From Bin5 sp965204525 (lineage in GTDB: Bacteria; Chloroflexota; Anaerolineae; Caldilineales; Caldilineaceae), in assembly GCA_965204525.1 (NCBI GenBank), contig OZ241994.1, positions 1,488,001-1,552,000 on the forward strand: a stretch of 64,000 nucleotides of DNA. The letters run 5' to 3'. Position numbers and translations under genes: made by a program. The notes under the pieces are model-generated. The model did not search any database. It was given only the letters and a program-made list of their open reading frames with translations, and was not told the origin of the DNA. Numbering within the stretch: the first letter of the stretch is position 1; every line of letters begins with the position of its first letter. Below are positions 25,064 through 34,089 of the stretch, piece after piece.

Positions 25064-25120
25064 CGTTTCCTCCTTTATAACCAGGTCTGTGCCAAAATAA
25101 AGAATCAGTCCGGTCACTTC

Positions 25121-28100
25121 CTATTCTTCGCTGACCTCTACGACAATCCAATTGGTTCCCGTGCGGCCGAAGGTCTCGGGCGCGTACATTTCCTCTGCTT
25201 TGGCGGGGGGCGCTATGAAGGCGCCGGGCGTCGTGGCGCGGGCCAGGTAGCTGTATTCGTAAACGCCCGCCCACAGATATGACGTGAAGGCCTCGGCCCG
25301 TTCATCGCGCAGGTTCTGATGCTGATACCAGCTGCCCCACCACCAGCGCCTAGCACCGGACCTGTTCGGATCCGGCGGTGGACCGGCGGTCACGGCCAGA
25401 TCCGGGTTAAGTATTTCGAGACCTGCTGGCAGAGGGTCCACCAGGGCAACGTGGACGCGGCGGGAGGGAGCCGCCATTGTCAGCCTGACACGCACACGAG
25501 CGCCGGCCCTGATGTGCCAGACGCCATCTTCATCGCGGTATACATCGGCGGGGTCGTCCACGGCCTCGTAGATACGTTCTACAGTGAAGCCATGGTCCGC
25601 CGGACCCAGGCTGAGGTCGATGGGAGCGTATCGGAGCCCCAGCCGGTAGTAGAGCCGCCCCTGGCCCTCCTTCTGGACCAACAGGGGCAGGTCGCCCTCT
25701 GCATTTGACGCACTCTCAGGCAGGAATTGCATGGGCAGATAAAGGCCCACGTTATCGGTCGAACGGCCCTGGAAAGCGCGTGTCGCTGCGAACCGCTCCC
25801 CCAACCAGATTCTGGCAACAAAGTCGGGCGTTTGGGATTCGAACCGATTGAAATAGCGGTCCATCGCCAGCAGGACCCAGATGTTTTCCTGGGTGTTGCT
25901 CCAGCGACCGGCGGTGCGATGCCCCAGCAGGCCGCGCACGAGCTTCGCGATCAGATCGCTTTCCGGCTGATCCAAAACAAGGGCTTCCAACAGGACCGCG
26001 TCGGCGCGGCGGCTGGAATGGAGCAGCAGGTAGTCGCCGTCGGTATAGCCGGTCGCTATCGTTGCGGCGCCTGCCGTCTCGGTCACCCTGTTCGTGATGA
26101 AACGCCGCATTTCGGAAACTGTCGCGTGCGATGCCGCGTCATCGGTCAAGACGAAGAGGAGCCACCCGATGCTTTCCAGAGAGAGGTTTTCCAGTCCCGC
26201 CTCACTTACCAGTGACCGCGCCTTGGCAGGACCGGCGTCGTTGAGCAGTTTGCGAACATAGAGGGCGTAGGAGGAAAGCCCGCGGCGGGCCTCGACAGTG
26301 TACCAGGAGGGGAACTGCCGCTCGATATCGCGGAGATAGTCAAGAGAACGGCTGACCATGTGGTTGGGCACGGAGTACCCTTTCAGACGGGCGCGGGCGA
26401 GCGCATGCGCCACGTGCACGCTGTGGTAGGGCCAGATTTCACCACCTCGCCGCCAGATGGGGAAGCCGCCCCCGTGGTCTTGCAGAGCTTCGAGTGTCTG
26501 CAGATCCCTATCCATGGTCATCTCAATCTCATCCGAAGCAGGCAGTCCTTCGGCGTCAAAAGCCGCCAGCACATCCCGCAGTGCGGCCACAGCAAGGATG
26601 CGGGAAGCTACCTGCTCGGAGGAGTCGAACGGGTAACTCACCAAGTAGATGAAGGCGTCCGTCAGGGTTTGCAGAGCGGTGGAGGAGAGCGTGACCTCCA
26701 GGCCGCCATAGTCAGGAATCGTGCCGGCAGGCGGCCGGATGGGTTGCATGACTGCGCCGTCCTCGTCGATCTCGCCGTAAGCGGCGAAGGCCTCGGTCGT
26801 TGCAGGCGTGAACACCGGCAGATTGACTTCGGCCGCGTCGGCGACGGCCGGTCGATTGGCGTCGATCGCGCCGAACTGGAAGCGGGAAGTACCTGCGCTG
26901 GCCGTGGTTGTGGGAAAGCGCACTTCCACGCGGTCGTTGGCAGGGACAGTCACTGCGTAGCCGGCTACTCCTCCCACTCCGCTCTCTCCGATGACGTTGG
27001 CGTTCACGGCACGAACGATTGCATATACTTCTGTTGCCTCGTCGGTCTGGTTCTGGAGGACGACCGGCAGTTCGAAGCTGTCGCCGAAATTCAGGAATCG
27101 CGGGGCGGAGGGACGAACCATGAGCGGCAGGCGCGCGGTCAGGCTGGATTCCCCGGCGCCGAAGAAACGGCCTTCGGCGACTGCTACAACCATCACGCGG
27201 TAGCGGGTCAGGTTATCAGGCAGTTTGACCGATACAGTGGCTTGGCCGTCCTGGCCGGTACGCGCTTCGGGCGCGAAAAGGGCTAAGGGCTCAAAGTTCA
27301 GCCGGGCCCGAATCGATGGCCCGTCGCCGTCTGCGGGACCTGCTTCTTCGGCCGATTCATCGGCCATGGCCATTTCGGCCATAGCGGCGGGGGCTGCAGC
27401 CACCATTCCCATGGACCGTAATTGCTGCAACGCCGGCGGGGGTTGAGGGGTCCCGGTCGGCAGCGGCGTTGCGCCTTGCAGCGATTGGTGGCTGGCAAGC
27501 AGGATATCGTCGCGGTTGTAATGATCGCTAACGCCGCGACCGCGGTGACTATAGAAGACGTTGATGGGGTCGATCAGTTGATAGCCGGTCAAGGCGAGTA
27601 TTGCCTCGTCAACGACAACAATGGCGAATTCGGCGCCGTCCACAGGTACGCCGTCTGCTTTTGTAACCGTCACATCGATCGTTGTTTCTGCGCCAGGCTC
27701 CAGTCGTGCTGCCCTCGGCTTTGCCTCTACTTGCAATGTTCGGCTCAGTGCTGGAATCGACAGGTTCAGCCGTCCGCGTGCGTAGGCCGGGCGGCGGGGC
27801 AGACCCGGGAGCACGTTGCCTGCGTCGTCCACGCGCTCGCCTGCGCCGACAAGATCCACCTGTACGTGGATGTTGGGGATATGGTTGTCTTCGATTGGCA
27901 CTTGCAGCGTGTAGGTGGGTCCTTCCATAGTAAACCGTTCGCTGGACACAAGGCCGTCACGCCGCAGTGTCAGGAGGCCCTCCGCGGGGTGGAAAGGCGC
28001 CTGGACCAGAATTTCGGCCATGTCACCCGGAGCATAGTCTTCGCTGTCCGGAATGAGCTGCAGCTCCTCCCGTTCCAGGTTGGCGCTGGGAGGGCGCTGA

Positions 28101-31100
28101 CCGCCGGTCACCCAGCGGGTCATTTCGGTCCGGTTACGGCGGCCGGCTTCGTCGACAACGGTGGCAGTGATCCGGTACTCCCCACCTACTGCCGTCTCAA
28201 AGGAACAGGAAGCGAAGCCATGTTCGGGGTCGTCCGGCCGCGAGGCGGCCGTTGTCTCGACCGAACATTCCTGCGTCTCCTTCTCGGACTCTTGCCATTC
28301 GCCGTTGCGGTATTCCCAATCCAATAGTGCGGCTTTCACAGATGCGCGATGTCCTTCGATCGCACTGCCGTCGATGTCGGTGACAACCACATCGACCGAC
28401 AGGGGCTCGCCCTGTTCGACGAAGTAGCGCGCAGTGCGGAGGCCGACGTAGCGGTCGGCCGGATGGAGCAGGAAACCGGCTCGGCTGCTCCACGCTTGCC
28501 GATTCACGTCCATGACCGTGGCCGTAGCGTCTATGTGGGCAGGGAAGGGTGTTACTTTCTCTGCGCCGGCTGGTTCAGATCCGTCTCCGGCGGCGGTGAG
28601 GAAGTCAATGCGTAGATTGTGCTGGCCAGCCGCGTCGGTGCGGGAACTGAAGGATGCGCGTCCGAGGTAGCCGGATTCACCATGGTAACCCCACCACGGG
28701 GACCATTTTCCGAAGACAAAGTCGGGCCAGTTGGGAGGATCATAGGACCCTTCTGAGGCCTCGACGTCCCAACCGACCTCTGCGCCGGGAAGCGGACCGC
28801 CGGCAAAGTAGCTGGCGCTTACGGTCGCCAAGGCGCGGCCTCCGGCGACGTGGGGTCCTTCACTGACGCTGGCGCTGACCTCAAATTCGGGCCGGCGGAA
28901 CTCCTGAATCTGGAAGACATGCTCGTAGCGCGCCGCGTAATCGTCGTCATCGGTCGGGCGCATCTCAATCCATGCGTAGCCCAGGTTGACGTTTTCCGGC
29001 AGGTCAAATTGAAAGTGGAAGCCTCCCAAGGCGTTGATACTTACGCTGTCCGAGTGGATCAGGTTGTTCGACGAATCGCGCACCGCATACTCGAGCATAG
29101 AGGTCGAGCCTTCCGGCAACAGGCTTACGTCGCCCTCCGGGCCGCGCCCAATTTGACGCACCCAACCCTTGACGCTGACGGTTTCGCCGGGGCGGTAAAT
29201 TTTGCGGTCGTCATAGACGGAGTAGCGGACATTAGCTCGCTCGGCGCGGCGCTGCCATCCGTTCCAACCGGTTTCGGTTCGGTAGTATTCGTAGCGGTTT
29301 TCCGGTAGGAAGGTCACGTCATTGCCGCGGCGGGCGATGAGCAGTTGGGAACTGCGGCGGGGCAGGCGCAACCGAACTGAGCCTGTCTCGCCGGTCATTC
29401 CCTGCACGTCCTGCGGCCACAGAGTGACCTCGACTCCGGCCAGGGGCGTACCGTCAACCAGACTGTTGGCCCACACTAGCATCTCATCGGCGTCGACAAA
29501 GGCATCCAGACCGATCTCGGTCACCTGAACCCAACTAACAATTCTCATCTCCTGCAGCTGTCTGTTGAGGAGGTTTGAGAGCAGACCGCCCTCTGGTTCT
29601 ATATACAGGATCAGGTGGCCTGTGCCGCGGTCGAGCGCGGGGGTCAGATCGATTTCAGTCTCGACCACGGTGTCGAATTGACGGCTGATCTCCAGCTTGC
29701 GCTCCATGACCAGTTCGCCGGGCGGCTCTGCTTCGTTGTCGCGCCAGAGGTCGTTGCGCCACTGCTGGTATTCGATGTACTGCTCCGGAAGAACGCGATA
29801 GACCCGCGCGTTGATTGCGTAGACATTTACCGAGTAGACGGGATAGGACGGTTTGCCGTAGGGGTCAAGGATGGTAATCGGACCCCTGCTCCCGGCAGCA
29901 AGAAAAGCCTCCATCGGCCCAATCCTGAACCGGGACTGTGTTTCCTCGTCCAGAGTCTGACCGAAACGGTCGGTCAGGCTTGGGGCGACGGTTACGTCGT
30001 AGGTTGTTCTTGCCTTTGTGTTGCCAACGATCCAGATTGAATCGCCGAAAACTTCATACGAGACGTAGTCGAGTTTCGGCTCGATAGTGATGAGGGAAGG
30101 ATCAAACGACTCGGTGTCGATGGGATTGCTGAATCGCAGGGACAGGGGGCTATTGGGGGGGCACTGGGCGTTTCCTCCCCACGCGCACTCACGCTGCCGG
30201 AGCGCAAACTTGCCGGGCGTTCTGAAACTGTAGCTCTGGGGATGGGCTGTAACAAGAGGTCCTTCCGCGGACGGCGTGCCGGCTGCGAAGGTGACCGTTA
30301 CGGTCGTGTCGGGTGGTAACAGCTCATCGGAGACGAATGCCAACCAACTGCTGTCGGCCGACCTTGCTATCAGGCGCTGGATCCGCGAATCCGCGGCAAT
30401 TTCGTCATCGCTGGCTAAGCGCACGGCGTACCGGCGGCCTTGGGCTGTCAGGTGCGTATGCCCGAGGACTGCGGCAGGATCTATGCTCTGGTCGAAAGAC
30501 GCGAAGAAGACCGGCTCCCTCCCAAAGGGACCGCCGACCGGATAGGAGGATTGCAGAGTCGGCGCCGGCGTTCGGAAAGTCCAGCTGACCGATTCTGCCA
30601 GGTTCGTTCCGGAAGCAGACTCCGTACCGGCGGCGATCCTGGCCACGTACTCGGTTGCCATCGGCATTCTGGCACTCCCGTCTGCGCCAGCTTCAAACAG
30701 GAGGGTTTTCGTTCCCACCCAGCGCCAACGGCCGGTCACAGCCGGCTCGAGGTCGACCGTTATGTCCTCCGCGGCCAACTCCTGGTGACTGGTGAGTGAA
30801 ACCATGGGTTGACTGAATGTTACACTCAGTTGCGGGGCGAGAGGGACATCCCCTTCCGGCGAAAAACGAAGGACGGCCAGGGGCGCGTCCTCCTGAACGT
30901 CGAGCGGCGACTCGGGCTGAGGCGGAGGGAAAGGCAGCTCGACTTCCTGACCGGGGCGCGGGGGCGGCAGGCTCTGGTCCGGGAGGCGCACCTGGGCGAC
31001 ATCCCCTTCTTCCTGGCGAAGAGGAGGCAGACGGGTCAACAGCGCTTGAATCTGCTGCTGAGAAAGAGGCGTCGTTTCGGCAAGAGGAGGGCGGGCCTGG

Positions 31101-31342
31101 TCTGCGTCCCAATCGGGCTGGCCTTCGCCAAGTGAAAACGGCGGGGAGCCCGATTCGTCGAAGTCCTGTCCGAAGTCGTCAAAAAAGTCGTCCTCGAAAA
31201 AGTCGCCTGTCGGGCCCTCATCATGTACGACGGACATTCCGGCGCCGCCCGAAGCCAGACCTTCTGACCTGTTTGCGTTACATCCAAGAGATGTAAGAGC
31301 GATCAGAATCGGCAGAAACGTCAGGAGAAAACGTTGGAACAT
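25121..31342 (-). CDS. alpha-2-macroglobulin family lipoprotein (no thioester Cys)
   Basis: 2073 residues. A signal peptide ends in a lipobox, with lipidated Cys21 followed by Asn (LTSLGCNAN). A stretch of low-complexity acidic/Pro-rich residues (30-150) precedes macroglobulin beta-domains (FSQPMVSLTSHQELAAEDI; VRYSVYDDRKIYRPGETVSV). A bait-like Ala/Pro/Met segment lies near residues 1310-1350, then the A2M domain and an alpha/alpha toroid. The usual thioester motif CxEQ reads SSEQ (about residue 1573), so no thioester can form. The C-terminus has the bacterial MG10-type FIAPPAKAEEMYAPETFGRT. Such proteins trap or inhibit attacking proteases at the cell envelope; without a thioester it must act by conformational trapping. 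No penicillin-binding protein 1C gene accompanies it. Confidence 0.93.
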   Translation of the reverse strand: MFQRFLLTFLPILIALTSLGCNANRSEGLASGGAGMSVVHDEGPTGDFFEDDFFDDFGQDFDESGSPPFSLGEGQPDWDADQARPPLAETTPLSQQQIQALLTRLPPLRQEEGDVAQVRLPDQSLPPPRPGQEVELPFPPPQPESPLDVQEDAPLAVLRFSPEGDVPLAPQLSVTFSQPMVSLTSHQELAAEDITVDLEPAVTGRWRWVGTKTLLFEAGADGSARMPMATEYVARIAAGTESASGTNLAESVSWTFRTPAPTLQSSYPVGGPFGREPVFFASFDQSIDPAAVLGHTHLTAQGRRYAVRLASDDEIAADSRIQRLIARSADSSWLAFVSDELLPPDTTVTVTFAAGTPSAEGPLVTAHPQSYSFRTPGKFALRQRECAWGGNAQCPPNSPLSLRFSNPIDTESFDPSLITIEPKLDYVSYEVFGDSIWIVGNTKARTTYDVTVAPSLTDRFGQTLDEETQSRFRIGPMEAFLAAGSRGPITILDPYGKPSYPVYSVNVYAINARVYRVLPEQYIEYQQWRNDLWRDNEAEPPGELVMERKLEISRQFDTVVETEIDLTPALDRGTGHLILYIEPEGGLLSNLLNRQLQEMRIVSWVQVTEIGLDAFVDADEMLVWANSLVDGTPLAGVEVTLWPQDVQGMTGETGSVRLRLPRRSSQLLIARRGNDVTFLPENRYEYYRTETGWNGWQRRAERANVRYSVYDDRKIYRPGETVSVKGWVRQIGRGPEGDVSLLPEGSTSMLEYAVRDSSNNLIHSDSVSINALGGFHFQFDLPENVNLGYAWIEMRPTDDDDYAARYEHVFQIQEFRRPEFEVSASVSEGPHVAGGRALATVSASYFAGGPLPGAEVGWDVEASEGSYDPPNWPDFVFGKWSPWWGYHGESGYLGRASFSSRTDAAGQHNLRIDFLTAAGDGSEPAGAEKVTPFPAHIDATATVMDVNRQAWSSRAGFLLHPADRYVGLRTARYFVEQGEPLSVDVVVTDIDGSAIEGHRASVKAALLDWEYRNGEWQESEKETQECSVETTAASRPDDPEHGFASCSFETAVGGEYRITATVVDEAGRRNRTEMTRWVTGGQRPPSANLEREELQLIPDSEDYAPGDMAEILVQAPFHPAEGLLTLRRDGLVSSERFTMEGPTYTLQVPIEDNHIPNIHVQVDLVGAGERVDDAGNVLPGLPRRPAYARGRLNLSIPALSRTLQVEAKPRAARLEPGAETTIDVTVTKADGVPVDGAEFAIVVVDEAILALTGYQLIDPINVFYSHRGRGVSDHYNRDDILLASHQSLQGATPLPTGTPQPPPALQQLRSMGMVAAAPAAMAEMAMADESAEEAGPADGDGPSIRARLNFEPLALFAPEARTGQDGQATVSVKLPDNLTRYRVMVVAVAEGRFFGAGESSLTARLPLMVRPSAPRFLNFGDSFELPVVLQNQTDEATEVYAIVRAVNANVIGESGVGGVAGYAVTVPANDRVEVRFPTTTASAGTSRFQFGAIDANRPAVADAAEVNLPVFTPATTEAFAAYGEIDEDGAVMQPIRPPAGTIPDYGGLEVTLSSTALQTLTDAFIYLVSYPFDSSEQVASRILAVAALRDVLAAFDAEGLPASDEIEMTMDRDLQTLEALQDHGGGFPIWRRGGEIWPYHSVHVAHALARARLKGYSVPNHMVSRSLDYLRDIERQFPSWYTVEARRGLSSYALYVRKLLNDAGPAKARSLVSEAGLENLSLESIGWLLFVLTDDAASHATVSEMRRFITNRVTETAGAATIATGYTDGDYLLLHSSRRADAVLLEALVLDQPESDLIAKLVRGLLGHRTAGRWSNTQENIWVLLAMDRYFNRFESQTPDFVARIWLGERFAATRAFQGRSTDNVGLYLPMQFLPESASNAEGDLPLLVQKEGQGRLYYRLGLRYAPIDLSLGPADHGFTVERIYEAVDDPADVYRDEDGVWHIRAGARVRVRLTMAAPSRRVHVALVDPLPAGLEILNPDLAVTAGPPPDPNRSGARRWWWGSWYQHQNLRDERAEAFTSYLWAGVYEYSYLARATTPGAFIAPPAKAEEMYAPETFGRTGTNWIVVEVSEE

Positions 31343-31450
31343 GGTTCTGTGCTCCTATAGGAACAGCCCCACACGAGTGAAGTGAATCGTTTCGCAGAAA
31401 CCGGGCGCTGCGCTGAGGCGACCATTCTCAGACTGGCAGGGGCGCTGGTA

Positions 31451-32113
31451 TCAGAAGCCGTACCTGGTGAGTACCATCTCAAAAAACTCTGCACCGAGGT
31501 AGGCGGCCAGTGCGTGCTTAATGATTTTGCCGCTGATGACCACGGCGAGGAAGCGCAAAACGGGCATCCGCAGGGCGCCGGCAAGAATGCCTGCAAAATC
31601 GAAGATCGGCAAGGGAAGGATAGCAAGAATAAAGAGAGCGGGCGTAGTAAAGCGAGTGGTCATGTGGTGGAGAAAGGAGCTGAATCTCCCCTCACCACTG
31701 ACGAGATTGCGGCCGGCTTTGCCTGCAAGGTAGCCTGACAGTTCTCCCAGTCCGCTGCCGAAGCCGGCAACGATCCCGAGGAGAACGGGGTTCAAGTGTG
31801 CGCCGAGGGCCAGTATCAGGGCAAGCCCGGGGGCGGGCAGGATAACCGTCGCATTTCCGATCAGACTGATCAGAAAGCTGCTAAAGTACCCCCACTGGCT
31901 GAACCGCTGCACCAGTTCTCTCTGCGTGCCCAACCAGAATGCGCCAACAACGATTGCAAGGATTCCGATAATCTGAAGAGCCGTGAACCATGGATTAGGT
32001 CTGGCGGAATCCAGGTCTTCTGCCCCGGCTTCTTCAAGAATTGTCAGACGTTCGCCGCCCGCCGCAGGCAGGGTCTCGTTTTGAATTTGCTCAGTATCGC
32101 CGGCAGTGTTCAT
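31451..32113 (-). CDS. VTT-domain (DedA/SNARE-associated) membrane protein
   Basis: 220 residues. After about 45 acidic N-terminal residues there are several membrane helices (ALQIIGILAIVVGAFWLGT, FLISLIGNATVILPAPGLAL, LFILAILPLPIFDFAGILAG, and a C-terminal one). The VTT motif region is visible (GSGLGELSGYLAGKAGRNL, then FILAILPLPIFDFAG). Bacterial relatives move lipids between leaflets or affect membrane homeostasis. It lies 108 nt upstream of the alpha-2-macroglobulin gene on the same strand and 102 nt downstream of a cyclophilin. Substrate unknown. Confidence 0.85.
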   Translation of the reverse strand: MNTAGDTEQIQNETLPAAGGERLTILEEAGAEDLDSARPNPWFTALQIIGILAIVVGAFWLGTQRELVQRFSQWGYFSSFLISLIGNATVILPAPGLALILALGAHLNPVLLGIVAGFGSGLGELSGYLAGKAGRNLVSGEGRFSSFLHHMTTRFTTPALFILAILPLPIFDFAGILAGALRMPVLRFLAVVISGKIIKHALAAYLGAEFFEMVLTRYGF

Positions 32114-32215
32114 GTCTCTCTCAAGTTGGCGTTCTGCACGCTCTGACCAGCGAAACGAGTACGAGAATCCAGGGCGCCGGGAACGGGAAAGGGATGCAGG
32201 TGATAAAGCCTGAAG

Positions 32216-33010
32216 TTATTCACCTTCCTCAATTTCGACTGTTTTCAGAAGATCACCGGGAGAGTCGGCTGCCCTCGGATCCCGCAGTGAGAGCGAGAAC
32301 AACACGTCCATTCCATCGACCACCTCGCCGAAGATCGTGTGGTTGCCATTCAGCCAGGGCGTTTCGGCGAAGGTAATGAAGAACTGGCTGCCGTTCGTAT
32401 TCGGGCCTGCGTTCGCCATAGCCAGGAGGCCGGCGCGATCGAACTGGAGGCTGGCCAGGGTCTCATCCTGGAATTGATAGCCGGGGCCGCCCGCGCCGGT
32501 ATTGGTGGGATCTCCGCCCTGGGCCATAAAGTCTTTCAGTACTCTGTGAAAATGCGTGTCGTTGTAGAAACCGTCGCGGGCCAGAAAGACGAAGTTATTG
32601 ACCGTAACCGGCGCTTCTTCGGCAAACAGCTTTACCCGCATATCACCTTTCTCAGTCTTGAAAACGGCGTGATACTCGACATTGGGATCGATGGTCATTT
32701 CCGGGCTGTCGTCGTACATTCCATTACGGTCGGCCGGCTCGAGGGCCGCCGCGGCGCCCTCTTCAACTTCCTGAGAAGCTTCGGTTGCTCCGGTGGGGGC
32801 AGTGCAGGATGAGATGAAGAGCACAATAAGGATCAGGATTAAGACCGCGAGGTATCCTGGACGTTGAATGAAGCGCGCGGCAAAGTTTGAGAGGCGAATT
32901 CTTCTTGCCCAACCCAAGCTCGCGGACGACAGATTGTCGGGACTGCCCTGGTTGCGGGACGGATCTTCAGCAGTGGTGGGCTTACGTCTGGGAACTGAGA
33001 ACAAAGTCAT
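32216..33010 (-). CDS. membrane-anchored cyclophilin-type peptidyl-prolyl isomerase
   Basis: 264 residues. A basic N-terminal cytoplasmic segment of about 50 residues precedes one membrane helix ending in a lipobox-like LFISSC, then an acidic linker and a cyclophilin domain (about 105-262). Domain motifs present are FHRVLKDFMAQGGDPT (with the catalytic Arg), GLLAMANAGPNTNGSQFFIT and LNGNHTIFGEV. It should catalyse proline isomerisation during folding of exported proteins on the outer face of the membrane. AAGGAG abuts ATG 33010 directly; TTG 33004 at normal spacing could be the real start. Confidence 0.9.
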   Translation of the reverse strand: MTLFSVPRRKPTTAEDPSRNQGSPDNLSSASLGWARRIRLSNFAARFIQRPGYLAVLILILIVLFISSCTAPTGATEASQEVEEGAAAALEPADRNGMYDDSPEMTIDPNVEYHAVFKTEKGDMRVKLFAEEAPVTVNNFVFLARDGFYNDTHFHRVLKDFMAQGGDPTNTGAGGPGYQFQDETLASLQFDRAGLLAMANAGPNTNGSQFFITFAETPWLNGNHTIFGEVVDGMDVLFSLSLRDPRAADSPGDLLKTVEIEEGE

Positions 33011-33066
33011 CTCCTTATCGGATAAGATAGGTTAGCACGGTTTGGAAGCAGGCCGGCGATCCACAC

Positions 33067-34059
33067 TCAGTTGTTCTGGAACTCGAGTTTCCACAGTGCG
33101 AAAACTGCCAGCGCGAAGGCAGTCAACCCGACGATGAGAGCTTCCTGCAAGTTGGCCTGCGTCAGGAAAACGGAGGCCAGACCCGTTCCTCCGCTAATAA
33201 GATAACACAGAAGTACCGCTTCGCGCTGACTTCCCGTTCGGAGGGCAAGCCTGTGGCTGACGTGATCTTTGCCTGCCGTGGTGAGAGGATTTTTGCCGCG
33301 GCGCAGGCGGCTGATGAAGACGAGGGCCGTGTCGAAGACGGGCAACGCCAATACGAGAATGGGAATCATCCAGGTTATGCTGGCCGTGTTGGCGGGGAAA
33401 CGCAGTTTGATGCCGACCGCGGCGAGTAGGAAACCGAGGAAAAGACTCCCAGTGTCCCCCATAAAGACGCGAGCCGGATTCCAGTTGTAGACGAGAAAAC
33501 CGATGCAGGCGCCGCAAAGCGCAGCAGCCAAAGTCCCCACGAGATATTGGTCGCTCATTGCAGCCAGGAGGGTGAAGAAAGCTGCAGAGATTGTGGCGAC
33601 GCCGCTGGAGAGCCCGTCCATATTGTCCAGCAGATTGAACGCGTTTGTGACTCCGACCACCCAGAAGAGTGTCAGAACAATGTCCAAGAACCCATCAAAG
33701 AGGCGGACCTGGACTCCGCTGAAGACCAGGATACAGGCTGCCACCACCTGAAAAAGCAGCTTGAAATAGCTCCCGACACCGCGGCTGTCGTCCAGGGCGC
33801 CAACCAGACTGACCAGAGTGGCGCCAACAAAGATTCCAACGACTTCGTTAACGTAGCTGCGATCACCCCAGAGGGCGAGGGCGGCGATGAACGCGACATA
33901 GATGGCAGCACCGCCCATCAGGGGCACAGGCGCGCGGTGAATTTTGCGAGCAGAAGGTTGGTCGAGGATGCCCAGCTGCAGTGCGGCGTAACGTACCAAA
34001 GGCGTCCCGCCAATGGCGATAATCAAAGCACTTGCCGCCATCAGTAAAAAGGAGCTCAT
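33067..34059 (-). CDS. WecA/TagO/MraY-type undecaprenyl-phosphate sugar-1-phosphate transferase
   Basis: 330 residues, about ten membrane helices. It has the family motifs RKIHRAPVPLMGGAAIY (loop 1), LGALDDSRGVGSYFKL (the Mg-binding D-D pair), NAFNLLDNMDGLSSG, and VFMGDTGSLFLGF. A cytoplasmic HVSHRLALRTGSQREAVL near the C-terminus corresponds to the HxHR-type loop. It transfers a sugar-1-phosphate (often GlcNAc-1-P) to undecaprenyl phosphate to start glycan synthesis. Immediately upstream (30 nt) on the same strand is an O-antigen-ligase-like protein, which supports a role in surface polysaccharide rather than peptidoglycan. Confidence 0.92.
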   Translation of the reverse strand: MSSFLLMAASALIIAIGGTPLVRYAALQLGILDQPSARKIHRAPVPLMGGAAIYVAFIAALALWGDRSYVNEVVGIFVGATLVSLVGALDDSRGVGSYFKLLFQVVAACILVFSGVQVRLFDGFLDIVLTLFWVVGVTNAFNLLDNMDGLSSGVATISAAFFTLLAAMSDQYLVGTLAAALCGACIGFLVYNWNPARVFMGDTGSLFLGFLLAAVGIKLRFPANTASITWMIPILVLALPVFDTALVFISRLRRGKNPLTTAGKDHVSHRLALRTGSQREAVLLCYLISGGTGLASVFLTQANLQEALIVGLTAFALAVFALWKLEFQNN

Positions 34060-34089
34060 TCACTCACCAAGGATCAGCTTCAAGCCAGT

